NCBI GenBank assembly: GCA_000421045.1
Contig: ATWC01000032.1
Coordinates: 1 to 37,482, forward strand
DNA: 37,482 bases
Direction of reading: 5' to 3'
Source of the DNA: Lachnospiraceae bacterium NK4A179
Lineage (GTDB): Bacteria > Bacillota > Clostridia > Lachnospirales > Lachnospiraceae
Shown in pieces: positions 8,467-21,024 of this stretch. The position numbers and the translations under genes were made by a program. Position 1 is the stretch's first letter. The number at the start of each line of letters is the position of its first letter. The notes beneath the pieces are model-generated. The model was not told where the DNA came from, made no database searches, and saw nothing but the letters and a program-made list of their open reading frames with translations.

Positions 8467-10626
8467 TCAGCCCTTTGCGCTGAGAACCTTCTCCTGCACA
8501 TTCTTGGGAACCTGCTCATATCTTTCGAAGAACATTGAGTAGTTTCCACGACCCTGTGTCTTAGAACGAAGGTCTGTAGCGTAACCGAACATTTCAGCAA
8601 GGGGAACAAATCCCTTTACCATCTTGCCGCCGCCGATATCTTCCATAGCCTCAACACGTCCGCGTCTTGAGTTGATATCACCGATAACGTCACCCATGTA
8701 CTCCTCAGGCATTGTTACCTCGACCTTCATGATGGGCTCAAGCAGAACAGCTCCGGCCTTTTCCATTGCTTCCTTGAAAGCCATGGATCCGGCAATATGG
8801 AATGCCATTTCTGATGAATCGACTTCATGATATGATCCGTCGTAAACGTTTGCATGAACACCGAGTACGGGGAATCCGCCAAGGATACCGCTCTTAGCTG
8901 CCTCTTCGATACCTTCACCGACTGCAGGGATGTATTCCTTAGGAATAGCACCGCCGACAACTGATGACTCAAAGAGCAGTGTAGGAGGCTCGTTGATAAG
9001 AACGTTTGCCTTAGGATCAACTTCGAACTTCTCGATGTTAGGATCCACGGGCTCAAACTTAACCTTACAATGTCCGTACTGACCACGTCCACCGGACTGC
9101 TTAGCATACTTCTTATCGACATCAACAGCCTTCGTAAATGTTTCCTTATATGCAACCTGAGGTGCACCAACGTTTGCTTCAACGTTGAACTCACGGAGAA
9201 GTCTGTCAACGATGATCTCGAGATGGAGCTCGCCCATTCCGGCGATGATCGTCTGACCTGTCTCTTCATCCGTATGAGCACGGAATGTAGGATCCTCTTC
9301 AGCAAGCTTTGCGAGAGCTTCGCCAAGCTTTCCCTGACCGGCCTTTGTCTTGGGCTCGATAGCGAGCTGGATAACAGGCTCGGGGAATTCCATTGACTCA
9401 AGTACGATAGGATTCTGTTCATCACAGATGGTATCACCTGTAGCTGTAACCTTGAAACCTACAGCTGCTGCAATATCACCGGAGAATACTTCATCAAGTT
9501 CGGAACGCTTGTTGGCATGCATCTGAAGGATACGGCCTACACGCTCTTTCTTCTGCTTGGATGAATTGTATACATAAGATCCGGACTTTAAGGTTCCGGA
9601 ATAAACTCTGAAGAATGCAAGCTTACCTACAAACGGATCGGAAATGATCTTGAATGCAAGAGCTGCGAAAGGAGCGTCATCCGTAGACGGTGTTGTCTTA
9701 GGATTACCATCCATATCAGTACCTTCAGCATCAGGAATATCTGTAGGTGCGGGCATGAAATCAACCACTGCATCAAGAAGCTTCTGAATACCTTTGTTGA
9801 AGTGAGCTGAACCGCAGAGTACAGGAACACCTTCGTTAGCGATGGTTCCCTTGCGGAGAGCTGCCTTCATCTCGGGGATAGTAAGCTCCTCATCACTGAG
9901 GTACTTTTCCATAAGCTCGTCATCGAACTCGCAAACCTGATCGATGAGCTTTGTACGATACTCTTCAGCCTCATCCTTCATGTCAGCGGGAATATCTTCG
10001 ATGCTGATATCTTCGCCCTTATTGTCGTTGTAGATATAAGCCTTCATTTCAAAGAGATCGATGATCCCCTTGAACTGATCTTCCTTACCGATAGGAAGCT
10101 CGATAACTACGGCATTCTTGCCAAGCTTTGTACCGATCTCCTTTACGGTATTCTTGAAGTCCGCGCCCATGATATCCATCTTGTTGACGAATGCCATACG
10201 CGGTACCTTGTATGTGTCAGCCTGACGCCATACGTTTTCTGACTGAGGCTCAACGCCTCCCTTTGCGTCAAATACGCCGACAGCACCATCGAGCACGCGG
10301 AGAGATCTCTCAACTTCCACAGTGAAGTCTACGTGGCCCGGAGTATCGATGATATTGATACGATGCTCCTTAGCGTTAGGATCCTTCTTATTCTGCTCCT
10401 GGTGTGTCCAATGACAGGTGGTCGCGGCTGATGTGATGGTTATGCCTCGCTCCTGCTCCTGAGCCATGTAGTCCATGGTTGCAGTGCCTTCGTAGGTTTC
10501 ACCGATCTTATAATTGACACCGGTGTAGTAAAGAATTCGCTCTGTAAGCGTTGTCTTTCCGGCATCGATATGAGCCATGATACCAATATTTCTGGTACGC
10601 TCAAGCGGATACTCTCTCGTAGCCAA
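8467..10626 (-). CDS. fusA: Translation elongation factor G
   Basis: 719 residues. The ribosomal translocase GTPase. P-loop AHIDAGKTT (18-26), [20 protein letters not shown] and NKMD are intact; domain IV/V motifs such as GGRGQYGH and the C-terminal [17 protein letters not shown]-type end are present (here [18 protein letters not shown]). A hydrophilic insert ([15 protein letters not shown]) precedes DTPGHVDF. The start codon is TTG at 10626, giving [23 protein letters not shown] lies 8 nt ahead and no ATG fits better. It lies 17 bp after rpsG in the str operon. Confidence 0.97.
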   Translation of the reverse strand: MATREYPLERTRNIGIMAHIDAGKTTLTERILYYTGVNYKIGETYEGTATMDYMAQEQERGITITSAATTCHWTHQEQNKKDPNAKEHRINIIDTPGHVDFTVEVERSLRVLDGAVGVFDAKGGVEPQSENVWRQADTYKVPRMAFVNKMDIMGADFKNTVKEIGTKLGKNAVVIELPIGKEDQFKGIIDLFEMKAYIYNDNKGEDISIEDIPADMKDEAEEYRTKLIDQVCEFDDELMEKYLSDEELTIPEMKAALRKGTIANEGVPVLCGSAHFNKGIQKLLDAVVDFMPAPTDIPDAEGTDMDGNPKTTPSTDDAPFAALAFKIISDPFVGKLAFFRVYSGTLKSGSYVYNSSKQKKERVGRILQMHANKRSELDEVFSGDIAAAVGFKVTATGDTICDEQNPIVLESMEFPEPVIQLAIEPKTKAGQGKLGEALAKLAEEDPTFRAHTDEETGQTIIAGMGELHLEIIVDRLLREFNVEANVGAPQVAYKETFTKAVDVDKKYAKQSGGRGQYGHCKVKFEPVDPNIEKFEVDPKANVLINEPPTLLFESSVVGGAIPKEYIPAVGEGIEEAAKSGILGGFPVLGVHANVYDGSYHEVDSSEMAFHIAGSMAFKEAMEKAGAVLLEPIMKVEVTMPEEYMGDVIGDINSRRGRVEAMEDIGGGKMVKGFVPLAEMFGYATDLRSKTQGRGNYSMFFERYEQVPKNVQEKVLSAKG

Positions 10627-10643
10627 AGTCGCGTCCTCCTTTC

Positions 10644-11150
<507 letters not shown>

Positions 11151-11254
11151 TTAGATCGTCGGTACTCACACTTCTAACTATGTGTACGTGCGGGGACAAT
11201 TCTGGGTGAATCATGATCCCGACACTTAAACTTAGTTACAGCGGTACTCAGGCT

Positions 11255-11668
11255 TTACTTCTTAGGTCTCTTAGCACCGTACTTTGAACGGGCCTGCTTT
11301 CTGTCTGCTACACCTGCAGTATCAAGCGTTCCGCGGATGATGTGATAACGTGTACCGGGCAGATCCTTAACTCTTCCGCCTCTTACAAGTACCACGCTGT
11401 GCTCCTGAAGGTTGTGACCTTCACCGGGGATATAGCTTGTTACCTCGATCCCGTTTGAAAGACGTACTCTGGCAATCTTACGAAGTGCTGAGTTAGGCTT
11501 CTTAGGGGTTGCAGTCTTAACGGCTGTGCAAACTCCACGCTTCTGCGGTGAGCTTGTAGCGATATCCTTCTTGTGAAGTGAATTAAAGCCGCTTAAGAGT
11601 GCGGGTGCTGTCGACTTCTTTACTGTAGTCTGACGTCCCTTTCTCACTAACTGGTTAAATGTAGGCAT
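11255..11668 (-). CDS. rpsL: 30S ribosomal protein S12
   Basis: 137 residues. Decoding-centre protein. The N-terminus [13 protein letters not shown] and the loop [13 protein letters not shown] are present; the lysine commonly changed in streptomycin resistance is wild type. AAAGGAGA precedes the ATG. It is the first gene of the rpsL-rpsG-fusA unit, read from its own promoter at 11745-11774 through a leader that begins with a stem-loop. Confidence 0.98.
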   Translation of the reverse strand: MPTFNQLVRKGRQTTVKKSTAPALLSGFNSLHKKDIATSSPQKRGVCTAVKTATPKKPNSALRKIARVRLSNGIEVTSYIPGEGHNLQEHSVVLVRGGRVKDLPGTRYHIIRGTLDTAGVADRKQARSKYGAKRPKK

Positions 11669-11704
11669 CCTGATTCATCTCCTTTCTGACTTAACGTAGA
11701 CTCT

Positions 11705-11734
11705 GCCTTTTGGGCGCAATACGCCTAAAAAGGC
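11705..11734 (-). promoter_or_regulatory. Stem-loop at the 5' end of the rpsL leader
   Basis: In the transcript GCCTTTT pairs with AAAAGGC, and an inner GGCG pairs with CGCC. The hairpin begins about 4 nt after the predicted start near 11738. There is no U tract, so it is not a terminator; it may protect the 5' end or bind a regulator. Confidence 0.5.
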
Positions 11735-11744
11735 ATGCTCGAAT

Positions 11745-11774
11745 ATTATACTTTCGCTTATATGGGAATGTCAA
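11745..11774 (-). promoter_or_regulatory. Promoter of rpsL-rpsG-fusA
   Basis: Minus-strand TTGACA (11769-11774), an 18-bp spacer and TATAAT (11745-11750): both boxes are perfect. Confidence 0.85.
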
Positions 11775-11786
11775 TAGAAAATTTAG

Positions 11787-11819
11787 ATAGAAAGAACCGC
11801 GGGTTTATCCCGCGGTTCT
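11787..11819 (-). terminator. Terminator hairpin after rpoC
   Basis: AGAACCGCGGG pairs with CCCGCGGTTCT (11793-11819) 23 bp after the rpoC stop. The tail on the minus strand is only moderately T-rich, so some read-through into rpsL is possible. Confidence 0.75.
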
Positions 11820-11842
11820 GAACATTTTAACTATATCAAAGA

Positions 11843-14800
11843 TCACTCTTCCGAGTTGCTGTCATCAGCACTTACAAGCACTTCTTCATCGCCTGTAGCC
11901 GTCTCGATGATATCCTCATCATCGGGTGTACCGAAATTCAGCTCATCCTCATCGTCGATCTCGGGCTCGTCCACATCGAGCTTAACTTCTCGATAACGGC
12001 GGATGCCGGTACCTGCAGGAATAAGCTTACCGATGATAACGTTCTCCTTGAGTCCTACAAGGTGATCGGTCTTACCCTTGATAGCTGCTTCAGTAAGAAC
12101 CTTTGTGGTCTCCTGGAAGGAAGCGGCTGACATGAACGACTCTGTAGCAAGAGCTGCCTTTGTGATACCAAGTACGATATCGGCTGCTACGATAGGCTTT
12201 CCGCCTTCTTCTGCTATCTTCTCGTTCTTGTCCTCGATCTCGAGTCTGTCAACAAGAGATCCGGGAAGCAGATCAGAATCACCCTGATCCTCTATGCGCT
12301 GCTTCTTGAGCATCTGACGTACGATGACTTCAATATGCTTATCCGCAAGGTCAACGCCCTGGAGACCGTAAACCTTCTGTACTTCACGGATGAGATAGTT
12401 CTCAACAGCATTGATCTTCTTGATCTCGAGCAGATCGTGAGGATCTACCGAACCTTCGGTCAGCTCATCACCGGCCTCGATATGCTGTCCGCTCATAACC
12501 TTTATGTGAGCACCAAAAGGAATATCGTATTCCTTTTCCTTATCGTCACCCTTAACGATGATCTTACGCTTTACGCTGCCTTCATCGTTCTGCTTCTCTT
12601 CACTTATCTCGATCTCACCGCCTATAGCTGAGATGATGGCAAGTCCCTTAGGCTTTCTTGCCTCGAAAAGCTCCTCAACTCGGGGAAGACCCTGTGTGAT
12701 ATCGTTACCAGCGACACCGCCGGAGTGGAATGTACGCATGGTAAGCTGTGTACCGGGCTCACCGATAGACTGTGCTGCGATGATTCCGACAGCTTCGCCG
12801 ACCTGTACGGGCTCACCTGTTGCCATGTTCGCACCGTAACATTTAGCACAGATACCAACCTTGCACTTACATGTAAGTATGGATCTGATCTTTACTGAAG
12901 TCTTTCCGGCCTTTACGATCTTCTCTGCTCTTGCAGGAGTGATCATGTGATTAGCCTTAACGATCACGCTTCCATCTTCAGCTGTAATAGTCTCAGCTGC
13001 GAAACGTCCTCTGATACGGTTCTCAAGACTCTCGATGATTTCCTTACCGTCAACAAGTGCCTCAACCGTAAATCCGGGGATCTCTTTCCTGTTCTCTGAA
13101 CAGTCAGTCTCCCTGATGATAAGTTCCTGACATACATCGACCATTCGTCTTGTAAGGTATCCGGAATCGGCTGTACGAAGAGCGGTATCGGAAAGACCCT
13201 TTCTTGCGCCATGAGCCGAGATGAAATACTCGAGTACGTCCAGACCCTCACGGAAGTTTGACTTGATAGGAAGTTCGATAGTACGTCCCTGTGTATCACC
13301 CATGAGGCCTCGCATACCTGCGAGCTGCTTCATCTGCTGCTTAGATCCACGGGCACCGGAGTCAGCCATCATACGGATGTTGTTTGTAGGCTCAAGACCT
13401 GTCATCATTTCTTCGGTGAGCATGGCATCAGCCTTGTTCCATACATCGACTACTTCTTTATGTCTCTCGTCATCGGTTGAGAAACCTCTGCGGTAACGTC
13501 TTGTGATCTCATCAACCTTTGCCTGTGCTTCATCAAGAATCTCTGTCTTCTTCTCGGGTACGATGATATCTGAAATGGATACTGTCATAGCAGCCCTTGT
13601 TGAATACTTGTATCCGATAGCCTTTACAAGGTCGAGCACTTCAGCGGTACGTGTAGCACCGTGTGTATTGATGACCTTTTCAAGTATCTTCTTGAGCATC
13701 TTCTTGTCAACCAGGAAGGTGATCTCAGGAGTAAGGTAGCTGGCAGGATCACTGTCATCTCTCTTAGCAAAGCCGAGATCCTGAGGAAGTATCTCATTGA
13801 AGAGCATACGTCCGAGTGATGTCTCGATCACTCCTTCAACTTCGCTTCCGTCTCTCAATGTCTTTGCGACACGGATCTTGATGGGAGCATGCAGATCAAC
13901 TTCATGGTTCTCATATGCGAGTATTGCCTCATTGAGATCCTTGAAGAACTTGCCTTCTCCGATAACATCATCCGAATGAACTGTGCCGGCATATTTCTTC
14001 TTATATGCCTTAAGCTCAGCTTCGTAATCTTTCTTTCTCTTTTCGAACTTGGCATTTGTCTCGCCCTCTTCCTGAATAGGCTCTTCAGGCTCTGCAGGGA
14101 TAGGCTCCTTTGTACGTATCTGTGTGAGATAGTAAATACCAAGTACCATATCCTGTGAAGGCACAGCCACGGGCGCGCCGTCTGAAGGCTTTAAGAGGTT
14201 GTTGGGAGAGAGCAGCATGAAGCGGCACTCTGCCTGAGCTTCAACTGACAGCGGAAGATGGATAGCCATCTGGTCTCCGTCGAAATCGGCATTGAACGCG
14301 GTACATACAAGAGGGTGAAGCTTGATAGCCTTACCTTCAACAAGTATGGGCTCGAAAGCCTGAATACCAAGTCTGTGGAGAGTCGGTGCACGGTTCAGCA
14401 TAACAGGATGCTCTGTGATAACTTCCTCAAGCACATCCCATACAGCGTCCTGCTGTCTCTCTACCATCTTCTTTGCAGCCTTGATGTTCTGGCAGATTCC
14501 CTTTCTCTCCAGCTCTCTCATAACGAAAGGCTTGAAGAGCTCGATAGCCATTTCCTTCGGAAGACCGCACTGATATATCTTAAGCTCAGGTCCTACGACG
14601 ATAACCGAACGTCCTGAATAGTCAACTCGCTTTCCGAGAAGGTTCTGACGGAAACGTCCGCTCTTACCCTTGAGCATGTCTGAAAGGCTCTTAAGTGCAC
14701 GGCTTCCGGGACCTGTTACAAGACGTCCTCTGCGGCCGTTATCAATAAGTGCATCAACTGCTTCCTGAAGCATACGCTTCTCGTTCCTTACGATGATGTC

Positions 14801-15679
14801 CGGTGCGGACAGATCGAGGAGCTTCTGAAGACGGTTGTTTCTGTTTATTATTCTTCTGTACAGATCGTTAAGATCGGATGTAGCGAAACGTCCGCCATCG
14901 AGCTGTACCATAGGACGAAGATCGGGAGGAATAACCGGAATGGTATCCATGATCATCCATGAAGGCTCATTTCCTGATTCTCTGAAAGCTTCAACAACCT
15001 CGAGACGCTTAACGATCTTGGCGCGCTTCTGGCCCTTTGTGCTCTCATCTGCAAGTTCCTTCTTGAGTTCTTCTGAATCTTTTTCAAGATCGATACCTTC
15101 AAGAAGTTCCTTTATAGCTTCAGCACCCATTCCTACACGGAACTCGTAACCGAATCTCTCTCTTGCCTCCTGATATTCATGCTCTGTGAGCACCTGCTTG
15201 AACTCGAGATCTGTTGTTCCCGGATCAAGCACTATATATGATGCGAAATAAAGAACCTTTTCAAGGATCTTCGGGGTAAGGTCAAGGAGCAGACCCATTC
15301 TGCTGGGGATGCCCTTGAAGTACCAGATGTGAGAAACAGGAGCAGCAAGCTCTATGCGGCCCATGCGCTCACGACGGACAGAAGCCTTTGTAACTTCAAC
15401 TCCGCACTTATCGCAGATAACACCCTTATAGCGGATCTTCCTGTACTTGCCGCAGTGGCACTCCCAGTCTTTGCTGGGTCCGAAGATCCTCTCACAGAAG
15501 AGACCATCTTTCTCGGGCTTTAAGGTTCTGTAGTTGATCGTCTCCGGCTTTGTAACAACACCGGCATCAGGATCATTGTTTCTTGTAGACCATTCTCTTA
15601 TCTTTTCAGGAGAAGCCAGTCCGATACGAATGGAATCGAATCTGACGGGCTGGTATTCATTGTTCTTTGACTCTGACAT
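11843..15679 (-). CDS. rpoC: DNA-directed RNA polymerase subunit beta'
   Basis: 1278 residues. Carries the N-terminal zinc cluster (Cys74, Cys76, Cys89, Cys92), the catalytic [16 protein letters not shown] motif with its three Mg-binding aspartates, the bridge-helix region [19 protein letters not shown], and a second cysteine cluster ([13 protein letters not shown]). A charged insert (roughly [17 protein letters not shown]) and an acidic C-terminal tail are lineage-type features. TAGGAGA precedes the ATG. It lies 59 bp after rpoB with no terminator between, so they are co-transcribed. Confidence 0.98.
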   Translation of the reverse strand: MSESKNNEYQPVRFDSIRIGLASPEKIREWSTRNNDPDAGVVTKPETINYRTLKPEKDGLFCERIFGPSKDWECHCGKYRKIRYKGVICDKCGVEVTKASVRRERMGRIELAAPVSHIWYFKGIPSRMGLLLDLTPKILEKVLYFASYIVLDPGTTDLEFKQVLTEHEYQEARERFGYEFRVGMGAEAIKELLEGIDLEKDSEELKKELADESTKGQKRAKIVKRLEVVEAFRESGNEPSWMIMDTIPVIPPDLRPMVQLDGGRFATSDLNDLYRRIINRNNRLQKLLDLSAPDIIVRNEKRMLQEAVDALIDNGRRGRLVTGPGSRALKSLSDMLKGKSGRFRQNLLGKRVDYSGRSVIVVGPELKIYQCGLPKEMAIELFKPFVMRELERKGICQNIKAAKKMVERQQDAVWDVLEEVITEHPVMLNRAPTLHRLGIQAFEPILVEGKAIKLHPLVCTAFNADFDGDQMAIHLPLSVEAQAECRFMLLSPNNLLKPSDGAPVAVPSQDMVLGIYYLTQIRTKEPIPAEPEEPIQEEGETNAKFEKRKKDYEAELKAYKKKYAGTVHSDDVIGEGKFFKDLNEAILAYENHEVDLHAPIKIRVAKTLRDGSEVEGVIETSLGRMLFNEILPQDLGFAKRDDSDPASYLTPEITFLVDKKMLKKILEKVINTHGATRTAEVLDLVKAIGYKYSTRAAMTVSISDIIVPEKKTEILDEAQAKVDEITRRYRRGFSTDDERHKEVVDVWNKADAMLTEEMMTGLEPTNNIRMMADSGARGSKQQMKQLAGMRGLMGDTQGRTIELPIKSNFREGLDVLEYFISAHGARKGLSDTALRTADSGYLTRRMVDVCQELIIRETDCSENRKEIPGFTVEALVDGKEIIESLENRIRGRFAAETITAEDGSVIVKANHMITPARAEKIVKAGKTSVKIRSILTCKCKVGICAKCYGANMATGEPVQVGEAVGIIAAQSIGEPGTQLTMRTFHSGGVAGNDITQGLPRVEELFEARKPKGLAIISAIGGEIEISEEKQNDEGSVKRKIIVKGDDKEKEYDIPFGAHIKVMSGQHIEAGDELTEGSVDPHDLLEIKKINAVENYLIREVQKVYGLQGVDLADKHIEVIVRQMLKKQRIEDQGDSDLLPGSLVDRLEIEDKNEKIAEEGGKPIVAADIVLGITKAALATESFMSAASFQETTKVLTEAAIKGKTDHLVGLKENVIIGKLIPAGTGIRRYREVKLDVDEPEIDDEDELNFGTPDDEDIIETATGDEEVLVSADDSNSEE

Positions 15680-15738
15680 TGTAAATCTCCTATTTGCTTT
15701 GTTTAAAGTGGATCAGTGACTTTACAGGGTAACCGGGA

Positions 15739-18700
15739 TCATTCCTCTTCCTCGGTTACTCCAACCTTTTCGGATTCTTCTTCCTCAAGACCGCCGTCTT
15801 CTGACAAGCTTCCTGATGAAAATCCCTCAGCCTTGCCGAAGTCACTCTTGTCGCCGCTTGTGAGCTCATATTTGAACTCGCTGTCGTTATAATCCACATT
15901 CTCCTTAAGTTCAACTTCCTTGCCTTCTTCGTCCATAACGCGAACATCAAGAGCAAGTGACTGGAGTTCCTTTAAGAGCACCTTGAAGGACTCGGGAATG
16001 CCGGGTTCAGGAATGTTCTGACCCTGAACGATAGCTTCGTAAGTCTTCACACGGCCGATAACGTCATCGGACTTAACAGTGAGGATCTCCTGAAGAGTAT
16101 ATGCAGCGCCGTATGCTTCAAGCGCCCAAACTTCCATTTCTCCGAATCTCTGTCCGCCAAACTGTGCTTTACCACCGAGAGGCTGCTGTGTAACCAGTGA
16201 GTACGGGCCGGTCGAACGTGCATGGATCTTATCATCAACGAGGTGATGCAGCTTCAGATAATGCATGTGTCCGATAGTTACAGGGCCGTCGAAATATTCA
16301 CCTGTACGTCCATCGCGAAGTCTCACCTTGCCGTTTCTGGAGATGGGCACGCCCTTCCAGAGAGCTCTGTGATCCTTGTTGTCCTTAAGATAATCAAATA
16401 CCTCGGGAAGAAGCTCTGCTTTATGCTTTGAGCTGAAGGTTTCACCCTTCTTATAAGCAACACCTTCCTTCTCTGCCTGTGCCTTCGCTTCATCATCATC
16501 AAACGGAAGATTTACGTAGTCGTTGGCGAGATCGAGGGTATCCATAATATCAATCTCATCAGCACCGTCAAAGACAGGTGTTGAAATATTGAAGCCCAGT
16601 GCCTTTGCAGCAAGTGAAAGATGTATCTCGAGCACCTGTCCGATATTCATTCGAGAAGGCACGCCGAGAGGATTGAGCACGATATCAAGGGGACGTCCGT
16701 TAGGAAGATAAGGCATATCCTCTACAGGGAGCACGCGGCTCACAACACCCTTATTTCCGTGACGACCTGACATCTTATCGCCGACTGAGATCTTTCTCTT
16801 CTGAGCTATATAAATTCTTACTTTCTTGTTTACACCGGCATTGAGTTCGCTGTCACCTGCTTCCCTTGAGAAAGTCTTGGCATCAACAACAACGCCATAC
16901 TCGCCGTGAGGAACCTTGAGTGATGTATCTCTGACATCTCTTGCCTTCTCACCGAAGACAGCTCTTAAGAGTCTCTCTTCAGGTGTAAGATCGGTCTCAC
17001 CCTTAGGTGTTACCTTACCTACGAGAATGTCACCGGAACGAACCTCAGCACCAATGCGGATGATACCGTTCTCATCAAGATCCTTTAAGGCATCTTCGCC
17101 GACACCCGGGATATCTCTTGTGATCTCTTCGGGTCCGAGCTTTGTATCTCTGGCTTCTGTCTCATATTCTTCAATATGAACAGAGGTATAAACATCTTCC
17201 TTTACGAGGCGCTCTGAAAGAAGAACGGCATCCTCGTAGTTGTAACCTTCCCATGTCATGAAACCGATGAGAGGGTTCTTGCCGAGCCCGAGCTCACCGT
17301 TGTGAGTTGAAGGACCATCAGCTATTACCTGTCCTGCTTCAACATGATCGCCTGTAAATACGATAGGCTTCTGGTTGTAGCATGTGGACTGGTTGCTTCG
17401 CATGAATTTCTGAAGAGGATATTCCTGAACCTTTCCGTCGGAATCCTTCTTGATCTTTACCATGTCGGAAGCAACATAGGTTACTGTACCTGCTTCGGAA
17501 GCGACAACGCACACACCTGAGTCAACTGCTGCCTTTGTCTCGATACCGGTTCCGATGGCCGGAGTGTCGGTGAAGAGAAGAGGCACTGCCTGTCTCTGCA
17601 TGTTTGATCCCATGAGGGCACGGTTAGCATCGTCGTTCTCAAGGAAAGGAATAAGTGCCGTAGCAACCGAGAATACCATCTTGGGAGATACGTCCATATA
17701 ATCGAACTTCTCTCTCGGATATGCCTGTATCTCTGTACGGAATCTACCTGAAACCGACTTGTTGATGAAGTGGCCCTTTTCGTCAAGCTTTTCGTTAGCC
17801 TGAGCTACATGGTAGTTATCTTCCTCATCAGCAGTCATATAAACAACATCATTTGTGACTACAGGATTCTTGGGATCACTCTTGTCGATCTTTCTGTACG
17901 GAGCCTCAATGAAACCGTACTCATTGATCCTTGCATATGATGCCAGTGAGTTGATAAGTCCGATGTTAGGACCTTCGGGTGTCTCAATGGGGCACATGCG
18001 TCCGTAATGTGTATAGTGTACGTCTCGAACCTCGAATCCGGCTCTGTCTCTTGAAAGACCGCCCGGTCCTAAGGCTGAAAGACGTCTCTTATGAGTAAGC
18101 TCTGAAAGAGGGTTGTTCTGGTCCATGAACTGTGAAAGCTGTGATGAACCGAAGAACTCCTTAATTGCAGCCTGTACAGGCTTGATATTGATGAGTGCCT
18201 GAGGAGATATCTCATCACCTGCATTTGCATCATGTGTTGTCATTCTCTCGCGGACAACTCTTTCCATTCTGGAAAGACCGATGCGGTACTGGTTCTGAAG
18301 CAGCTCACCAACGGCTCTGATACGACGGTTTCCGAGATGATCGATATCATCATCGTTTCCGATGCCGTATTCAAGAGCGATATTGTAGTTAACCGAAGCA
18401 AGGATATCACTCTGTGTGATATGCTTAGGGATAAGGTCATGAATATTGCGCTCTATAGCTTCTGAAAGAAGTTCGCGTCTGTCGCCGCACTCCTTGAAGA
18501 GCTTCTTGAGCACAGGGAAATAGACTCTCTCTTTGATTCCGAGAGCCTTTGCATCAACATCGAGCCATGCTTCGATGTCAACCATCTGGTTTGAAAGAAC
18601 CTTAACAAGTCTTGTCTCAGTCTGGATCATTACAAACTCTACGCCTGCATCCTGGATCTGATCTGCAAGCTCGGCATCAACCTTTGTGCCCTGCTTTGCG

Positions 18701-19620
18701 ATAAGCTCGCCTGTGAAAGGATCAAGAACGTCCTCACCGAGAATATGTCCTCTGATACGGTTTCTGAGAGCAAGCTTCTTATTAAACTTGTAGCGGCCAA
18801 CCCTTGCGAGATCATATCTCTTGGGATCGAAGAATGTATCCTCTACATACTTCTTTGCCACTTCAACCTTGAAAGGCTCGCCGGGACGTACCTTGCTGTA
18901 CAGTTCCTTAAGTCCTTCTTCATATGTTCTTGCGATATCCTTTGAGAATGAAGCCTGGATCTTGGGCTCATCGCCGAACATCTCGATTATCTCATCATTT
19001 GTGCCGAGACCGATGGATCTGAGCAGCACAGTGATGGGCATCTTTCTTGTTCTGTCAACTTTTACATAGAATACATCGTTTGAATCTGTTTCATACTCAA
19101 GCCATGCACCTCTGTTAGGGATAACAGTTGATGTGAAAAGCTTCTTACCGATCTTATCTCTGGATATTCCATAATATATACCCGGGGAGCGGACAAGCTG
19201 GCTGACTATAACTCGCTCAGCGCCGTTGATAACAAAAGTACCTGTATCCGTCATCAGCGGAAAGTTGCCCATGAAGATCTCATGTTCTCTGATCTGATCT
19301 GTCTCTTTATTATAGAGACGAACCTTCACCTTCAGCGGTGCCTCATACGTCAGATCACGTTCTTTGCATTCATTGATATCGTGTTTGATCTCGTCCTTGG
19401 CAAGCTTGAAGTCTACAAATTCGAGACTGAGCTTATCGCCATGGTCCTTGATCGGAGAGATATCGTCGAAAGCTTCCCTGAGACCTGATGTTAAGAACCA
19501 GCGATAGGAATCCTTCTGGACCTCAATGAGGTTAGGCATATCCAGCACTTCTTTCCTGCGCTGGTAGCTCATTCTCATAGAGTTTCCGTGTACAATGGGT
19601 TTAAATCTGTTTTTTTCCAT
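15739..19620 (-). CDS. rpoB: DNA-directed RNA polymerase subunit beta
   Basis: About 1293 residues from the ATG at 19620 ([20 protein letters not shown]); an in-frame GTG at 19632 adds four residues, but the GGGGTGA site fits the ATG better. Core motifs include [20 protein letters not shown], then [19 protein letters not shown]: the rifampicin-contact Asp, His and Ser are wild type. [17 protein letters not shown] and [20 protein letters not shown] are also present. The tail is very acidic. It is read from its own promoter (19713-19741) after a terminator behind rplL. Confidence 0.97.
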   Translation of the reverse strand: MEKNRFKPIVHGNSMRMSYQRRKEVLDMPNLIEVQKDSYRWFLTSGLREAFDDISPIKDHGDKLSLEFVDFKLAKDEIKHDINECKERDLTYEAPLKVKVRLYNKETDQIREHEIFMGNFPLMTDTGTFVINGAERVIVSQLVRSPGIYYGISRDKIGKKLFTSTVIPNRGAWLEYETDSNDVFYVKVDRTRKMPITVLLRSIGLGTNDEIIEMFGDEPKIQASFSKDIARTYEEGLKELYSKVRPGEPFKVEVAKKYVEDTFFDPKRYDLARVGRYKFNKKLALRNRIRGHILGEDVLDPFTGELIAKQGTKVDAELADQIQDAGVEFVMIQTETRLVKVLSNQMVDIEAWLDVDAKALGIKERVYFPVLKKLFKECGDRRELLSEAIERNIHDLIPKHITQSDILASVNYNIALEYGIGNDDDIDHLGNRRIRAVGELLQNQYRIGLSRMERVVRERMTTHDANAGDEISPQALINIKPVQAAIKEFFGSSQLSQFMDQNNPLSELTHKRRLSALGPGGLSRDRAGFEVRDVHYTHYGRMCPIETPEGPNIGLINSLASYARINEYGFIEAPYRKIDKSDPKNPVVTNDVVYMTADEEDNYHVAQANEKLDEKGHFINKSVSGRFRTEIQAYPREKFDYMDVSPKMVFSVATALIPFLENDDANRALMGSNMQRQAVPLLFTDTPAIGTGIETKAAVDSGVCVVASEAGTVTYVASDMVKIKKDSDGKVQEYPLQKFMRSNQSTCYNQKPIVFTGDHVEAGQVIADGPSTHNGELGLGKNPLIGFMTWEGYNYEDAVLLSERLVKEDVYTSVHIEEYETEARDTKLGPEEITRDIPGVGEDALKDLDENGIIRIGAEVRSGDILVGKVTPKGETDLTPEERLLRAVFGEKARDVRDTSLKVPHGEYGVVVDAKTFSREAGDSELNAGVNKKVRIYIAQKRKISVGDKMSGRHGNKGVVSRVLPVEDMPYLPNGRPLDIVLNPLGVPSRMNIGQVLEIHLSLAAKALGFNISTPVFDGADEIDIMDTLDLANDYVNLPFDDDEAKAQAEKEGVAYKKGETFSSKHKAELLPEVFDYLKDNKDHRALWKGVPISRNGKVRLRDGRTGEYFDGPVTIGHMHYLKLHHLVDDKIHARSTGPYSLVTQQPLGGKAQFGGQRFGEMEVWALEAYGAAYTLQEILTVKSDDVIGRVKTYEAIVQGQNIPEPGIPESFKVLLKELQSLALDVRVMDEEGKEVELKENVDYNDSEFKYELTSGDKSDFGKAEGFSSGSLSEDGGLEEEESEKVGVTEEEE

Positions 19621-19712
19621 TCTGACATTCACCCCGTATGCTATATTTTTACAGTTCCCGCGCCACTAAAAGAGCATAGTGATACCAATCACATCATAAT
19701 GACGCATTTTTC

Positions 19713-19741
19713 ATACTACCATTTTGGAAAGTGTAAGTCAA
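19713..19741 (-). promoter_or_regulatory. Promoter of rpoB-rpoC
   Basis: Minus-strand TTGACT (19736-19741), a 17-bp spacer and TGGTAGTAT (extended -10; box 19713-19718). The leader is about 85 nt and contains a small GTGAT/ATCAC hairpin. Confidence 0.72.
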
Positions 19742-19765
19742 TGAGAAATTTAAGAAATTAGGTCA

Positions 19766-19804
19766 AAGAAAATAAGAAAGGGTACAGCCCTAATGACTGT
19801 ACCC
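19766..19804 (-). terminator. Terminator after rplL
   Basis: GGGTACAG pairs with CTGTACCC (19780-19804, 9-nt loop), followed on the minus strand by TTTCTTATTTTC. It probably sets the lower expression of rpoBC relative to rplJL; the interrupted T tract allows partial read-through. Confidence 0.75.
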
Positions 19805-19824
19805 CGTAAATAACTGTTTCAGAA

Positions 19825-20193
19825 TTACTTAAGAGTGATAACTGCGCCAACTTCCTCAAGCTTCTTCTTGATGTCCTCAGCCTCTTCCTTAGAAGCGCCT
19901 TCCTTAACCATCTTGGGAGCGCCTTCAACGAGCTCCTTGGACTCCTTGAGACCAAGACCTGTGATGGTACGGATAACCTTGATAACATCCATCTTCTTCT
20001 CGCCGAATGAAGTAAGCTCTACATCGAACTCGCTCTTCTCTTCAGCAGCGCCTGCGCCTGCACCAGCAGCAGCTACAACTACGCCTGCAGCAGCAGATAC
20101 GCCGAACTCTTCCTCACATGCCTTTACAAGATCGTTAAGCTCAAGAACTGTAAGCTCTTTGATCTCATCCATAATCTTCTGTATATCAGCCAT
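19825..20193 (-). CDS. rplL: 50S ribosomal protein L7/L12
   Basis: 122 residues. Stalk protein that recruits translation GTPases. The N-terminal dimerisation domain ([20 protein letters not shown]), an Ala/Gly hinge ([13 protein letters not shown]) and the C-terminal factor-binding domain ([20 protein letters not shown]) are in the usual order. AAGGAGG precedes the ATG. It lies 33 bp after rplJ; its initiation region is identical over 24 nt to that of tuf. Confidence 0.98.
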   Translation of the reverse strand: MADIQKIMDEIKELTVLELNDLVKACEEEFGVSAAAGVVVAAAGAGAGAAEEKSEFDVELTSFGEKKMDVIKVIRTITGLGLKESKELVEGAPKMVKEGASKEEAEDIKKKLEEVGAVITLK

Positions 20194-20226
20194 TTTAATT
20201 TTCCTCCTTAAAATTTGTAGGGTTAA

Positions 20227-20793
20227 TTACTCTGCAGCAGGTGCTGCTTCTTCTGCCGGTGCAGCTTCCTCTGCTGCAGCGGGTGCTTCGTCTGATGATG
20301 CGCCTGCAGCTCCGCCTTTTTCGGCTAACTGGTTCATGACGCGTGCGAAGTTTGTAATAGGGCTCTGCAGTGATCCAAGCAGCTTTGAAAGAAGCTCGTC
20401 CTTTGAAGGGATCTCTGCAATAGGAATAAGTCCCTTTGCATCGTAAGCCGTTCCGTCTACGATACCACCCTTAAGCTCAAGTGCAGGAGCTGTCTTTGCG
20501 AACTTTACAAGTACTCTTGCAGCGGCTGTAGCGTCATCCTTGCACACTGCAAGTGCGCTGGGGCCTTCAAGATACTGTGAAAGATCCTCGCAGGGTGTTC
20601 CCTTAAATGCTCTTACCATCATGGTGTTCTTGTACACCTTGTAGGTAACGCCGGCTTCACGAAGCTGTCTACGAAGCTGTGTATCCTGTGCAACTGTAAG
20701 ACCTCTGTGGTCTACGAGTACGACAGTAGCTGCTCCGTCGATCACACCTGCGATCTCGTCAACCACAGGGCTCTTAAGTTCAACCTTTGCCAT
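20227..20793 (-). CDS. rplJ: 50S ribosomal protein L10
   Basis: 188 residues. Anchors L7/L12 to the 23S rRNA; in bacteria an L10-(L7/L12) complex also represses its own mRNA. The N-terminus (VDEIAGVIDGAATVVLVDHRGLT) and FARVMNQLAEK are typical. The last ~25 residues are an Ala/Glu/Pro repeat tail (EEAAPA twice), longer than in most L10 proteins. TAAGGAGG precedes the ATG. A classic L10 leader with attenuator lies upstream. Confidence 0.97.
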   Translation of the reverse strand: MAKVELKSPVVDEIAGVIDGAATVVLVDHRGLTVAQDTQLRRQLREAGVTYKVYKNTMMVRAFKGTPCEDLSQYLEGPSALAVCKDDATAAARVLVKFAKTAPALELKGGIVDGTAYDAKGLIPIAEIPSKDELLSKLLGSLQSPITNFARVMNQLAEKGGAAGASSDEAPAAAEEAAPAEEAAPAAE

Positions 20794-20844
20794 CTTTCTA
20801 CCTCCTTATAGATTTTATTGCCAAATCTGAGGAGCCATATAATG

Positions 20845-20869
20845 AAAAAGCTCCGGATTATACCGGAGC
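20845..20869 (-). terminator. Attenuator terminator in the L10 leader
   Basis: GCTCCGG pairs with CCGGAGC (20850-20869), followed by TTTTT on the minus strand, between the L10-binding region and rplJ. Confidence 0.88.
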
Positions 20870-20966
20870 ATAAAGATCAATCATAAATCGACTTCTCCTC
20901 GGCAGGCCATCTTTCAATGTTACGGGGCATTCCCGCCTGCTGTCTTCGGCATGTCTTTTACAGACG
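20870..20966 (-). promoter_or_regulatory. Ribosomal protein L10 leader (autoregulatory)
   Basis: The transcript contains CCGAAGACAGCAGG and, about 45 nt later, CCTGCCGAGGAG, the paired conserved elements of the Firmicutes L10 leader (core about 20893-20953). L10 binding is expected to favour the downstream attenuator and so reduce rplJ-rplL transcription. Confidence 0.88.
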
Positions 20967-20972
20967 AGGGGT

Positions 20973-21002
20973 ATTCTAACATCACAGGCAGTATACTGTC
21001 AA
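20973..21002 (-). promoter_or_regulatory. Promoter of rplJ-rplL
   Basis: Minus-strand TTGACA (20997-21002), an 18-bp spacer and TGTTAGAAT (extended -10; box 20973-20978). The predicted start is near 20966. Confidence 0.82.
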
Positions 21003-21024
21003 GAGTTTTTTGACATGTTCCTGG

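Noticed and set aside
13797-15719. Many open frames on the plus strand opposite rpoC, rpoB and fusA
   Set aside because: They are shadows of strongly coding minus-strand genes, with no ribosome binding sites or recognisable domains.
15739-19620. Rifampicin-resistance change in rpoB (and streptomycin type in rpsL)
   Set aside because: The key contact residues (Asp, His, Ser in RpoB; Lys in the S12 [10 protein letters not shown] loop) are wild type.
20227-20446. Short repeats near the rplJ end as a DNA repeat element
   Set aside because: They encode the Ala/Glu/Pro-rich tail of L10 and are explained by protein composition.
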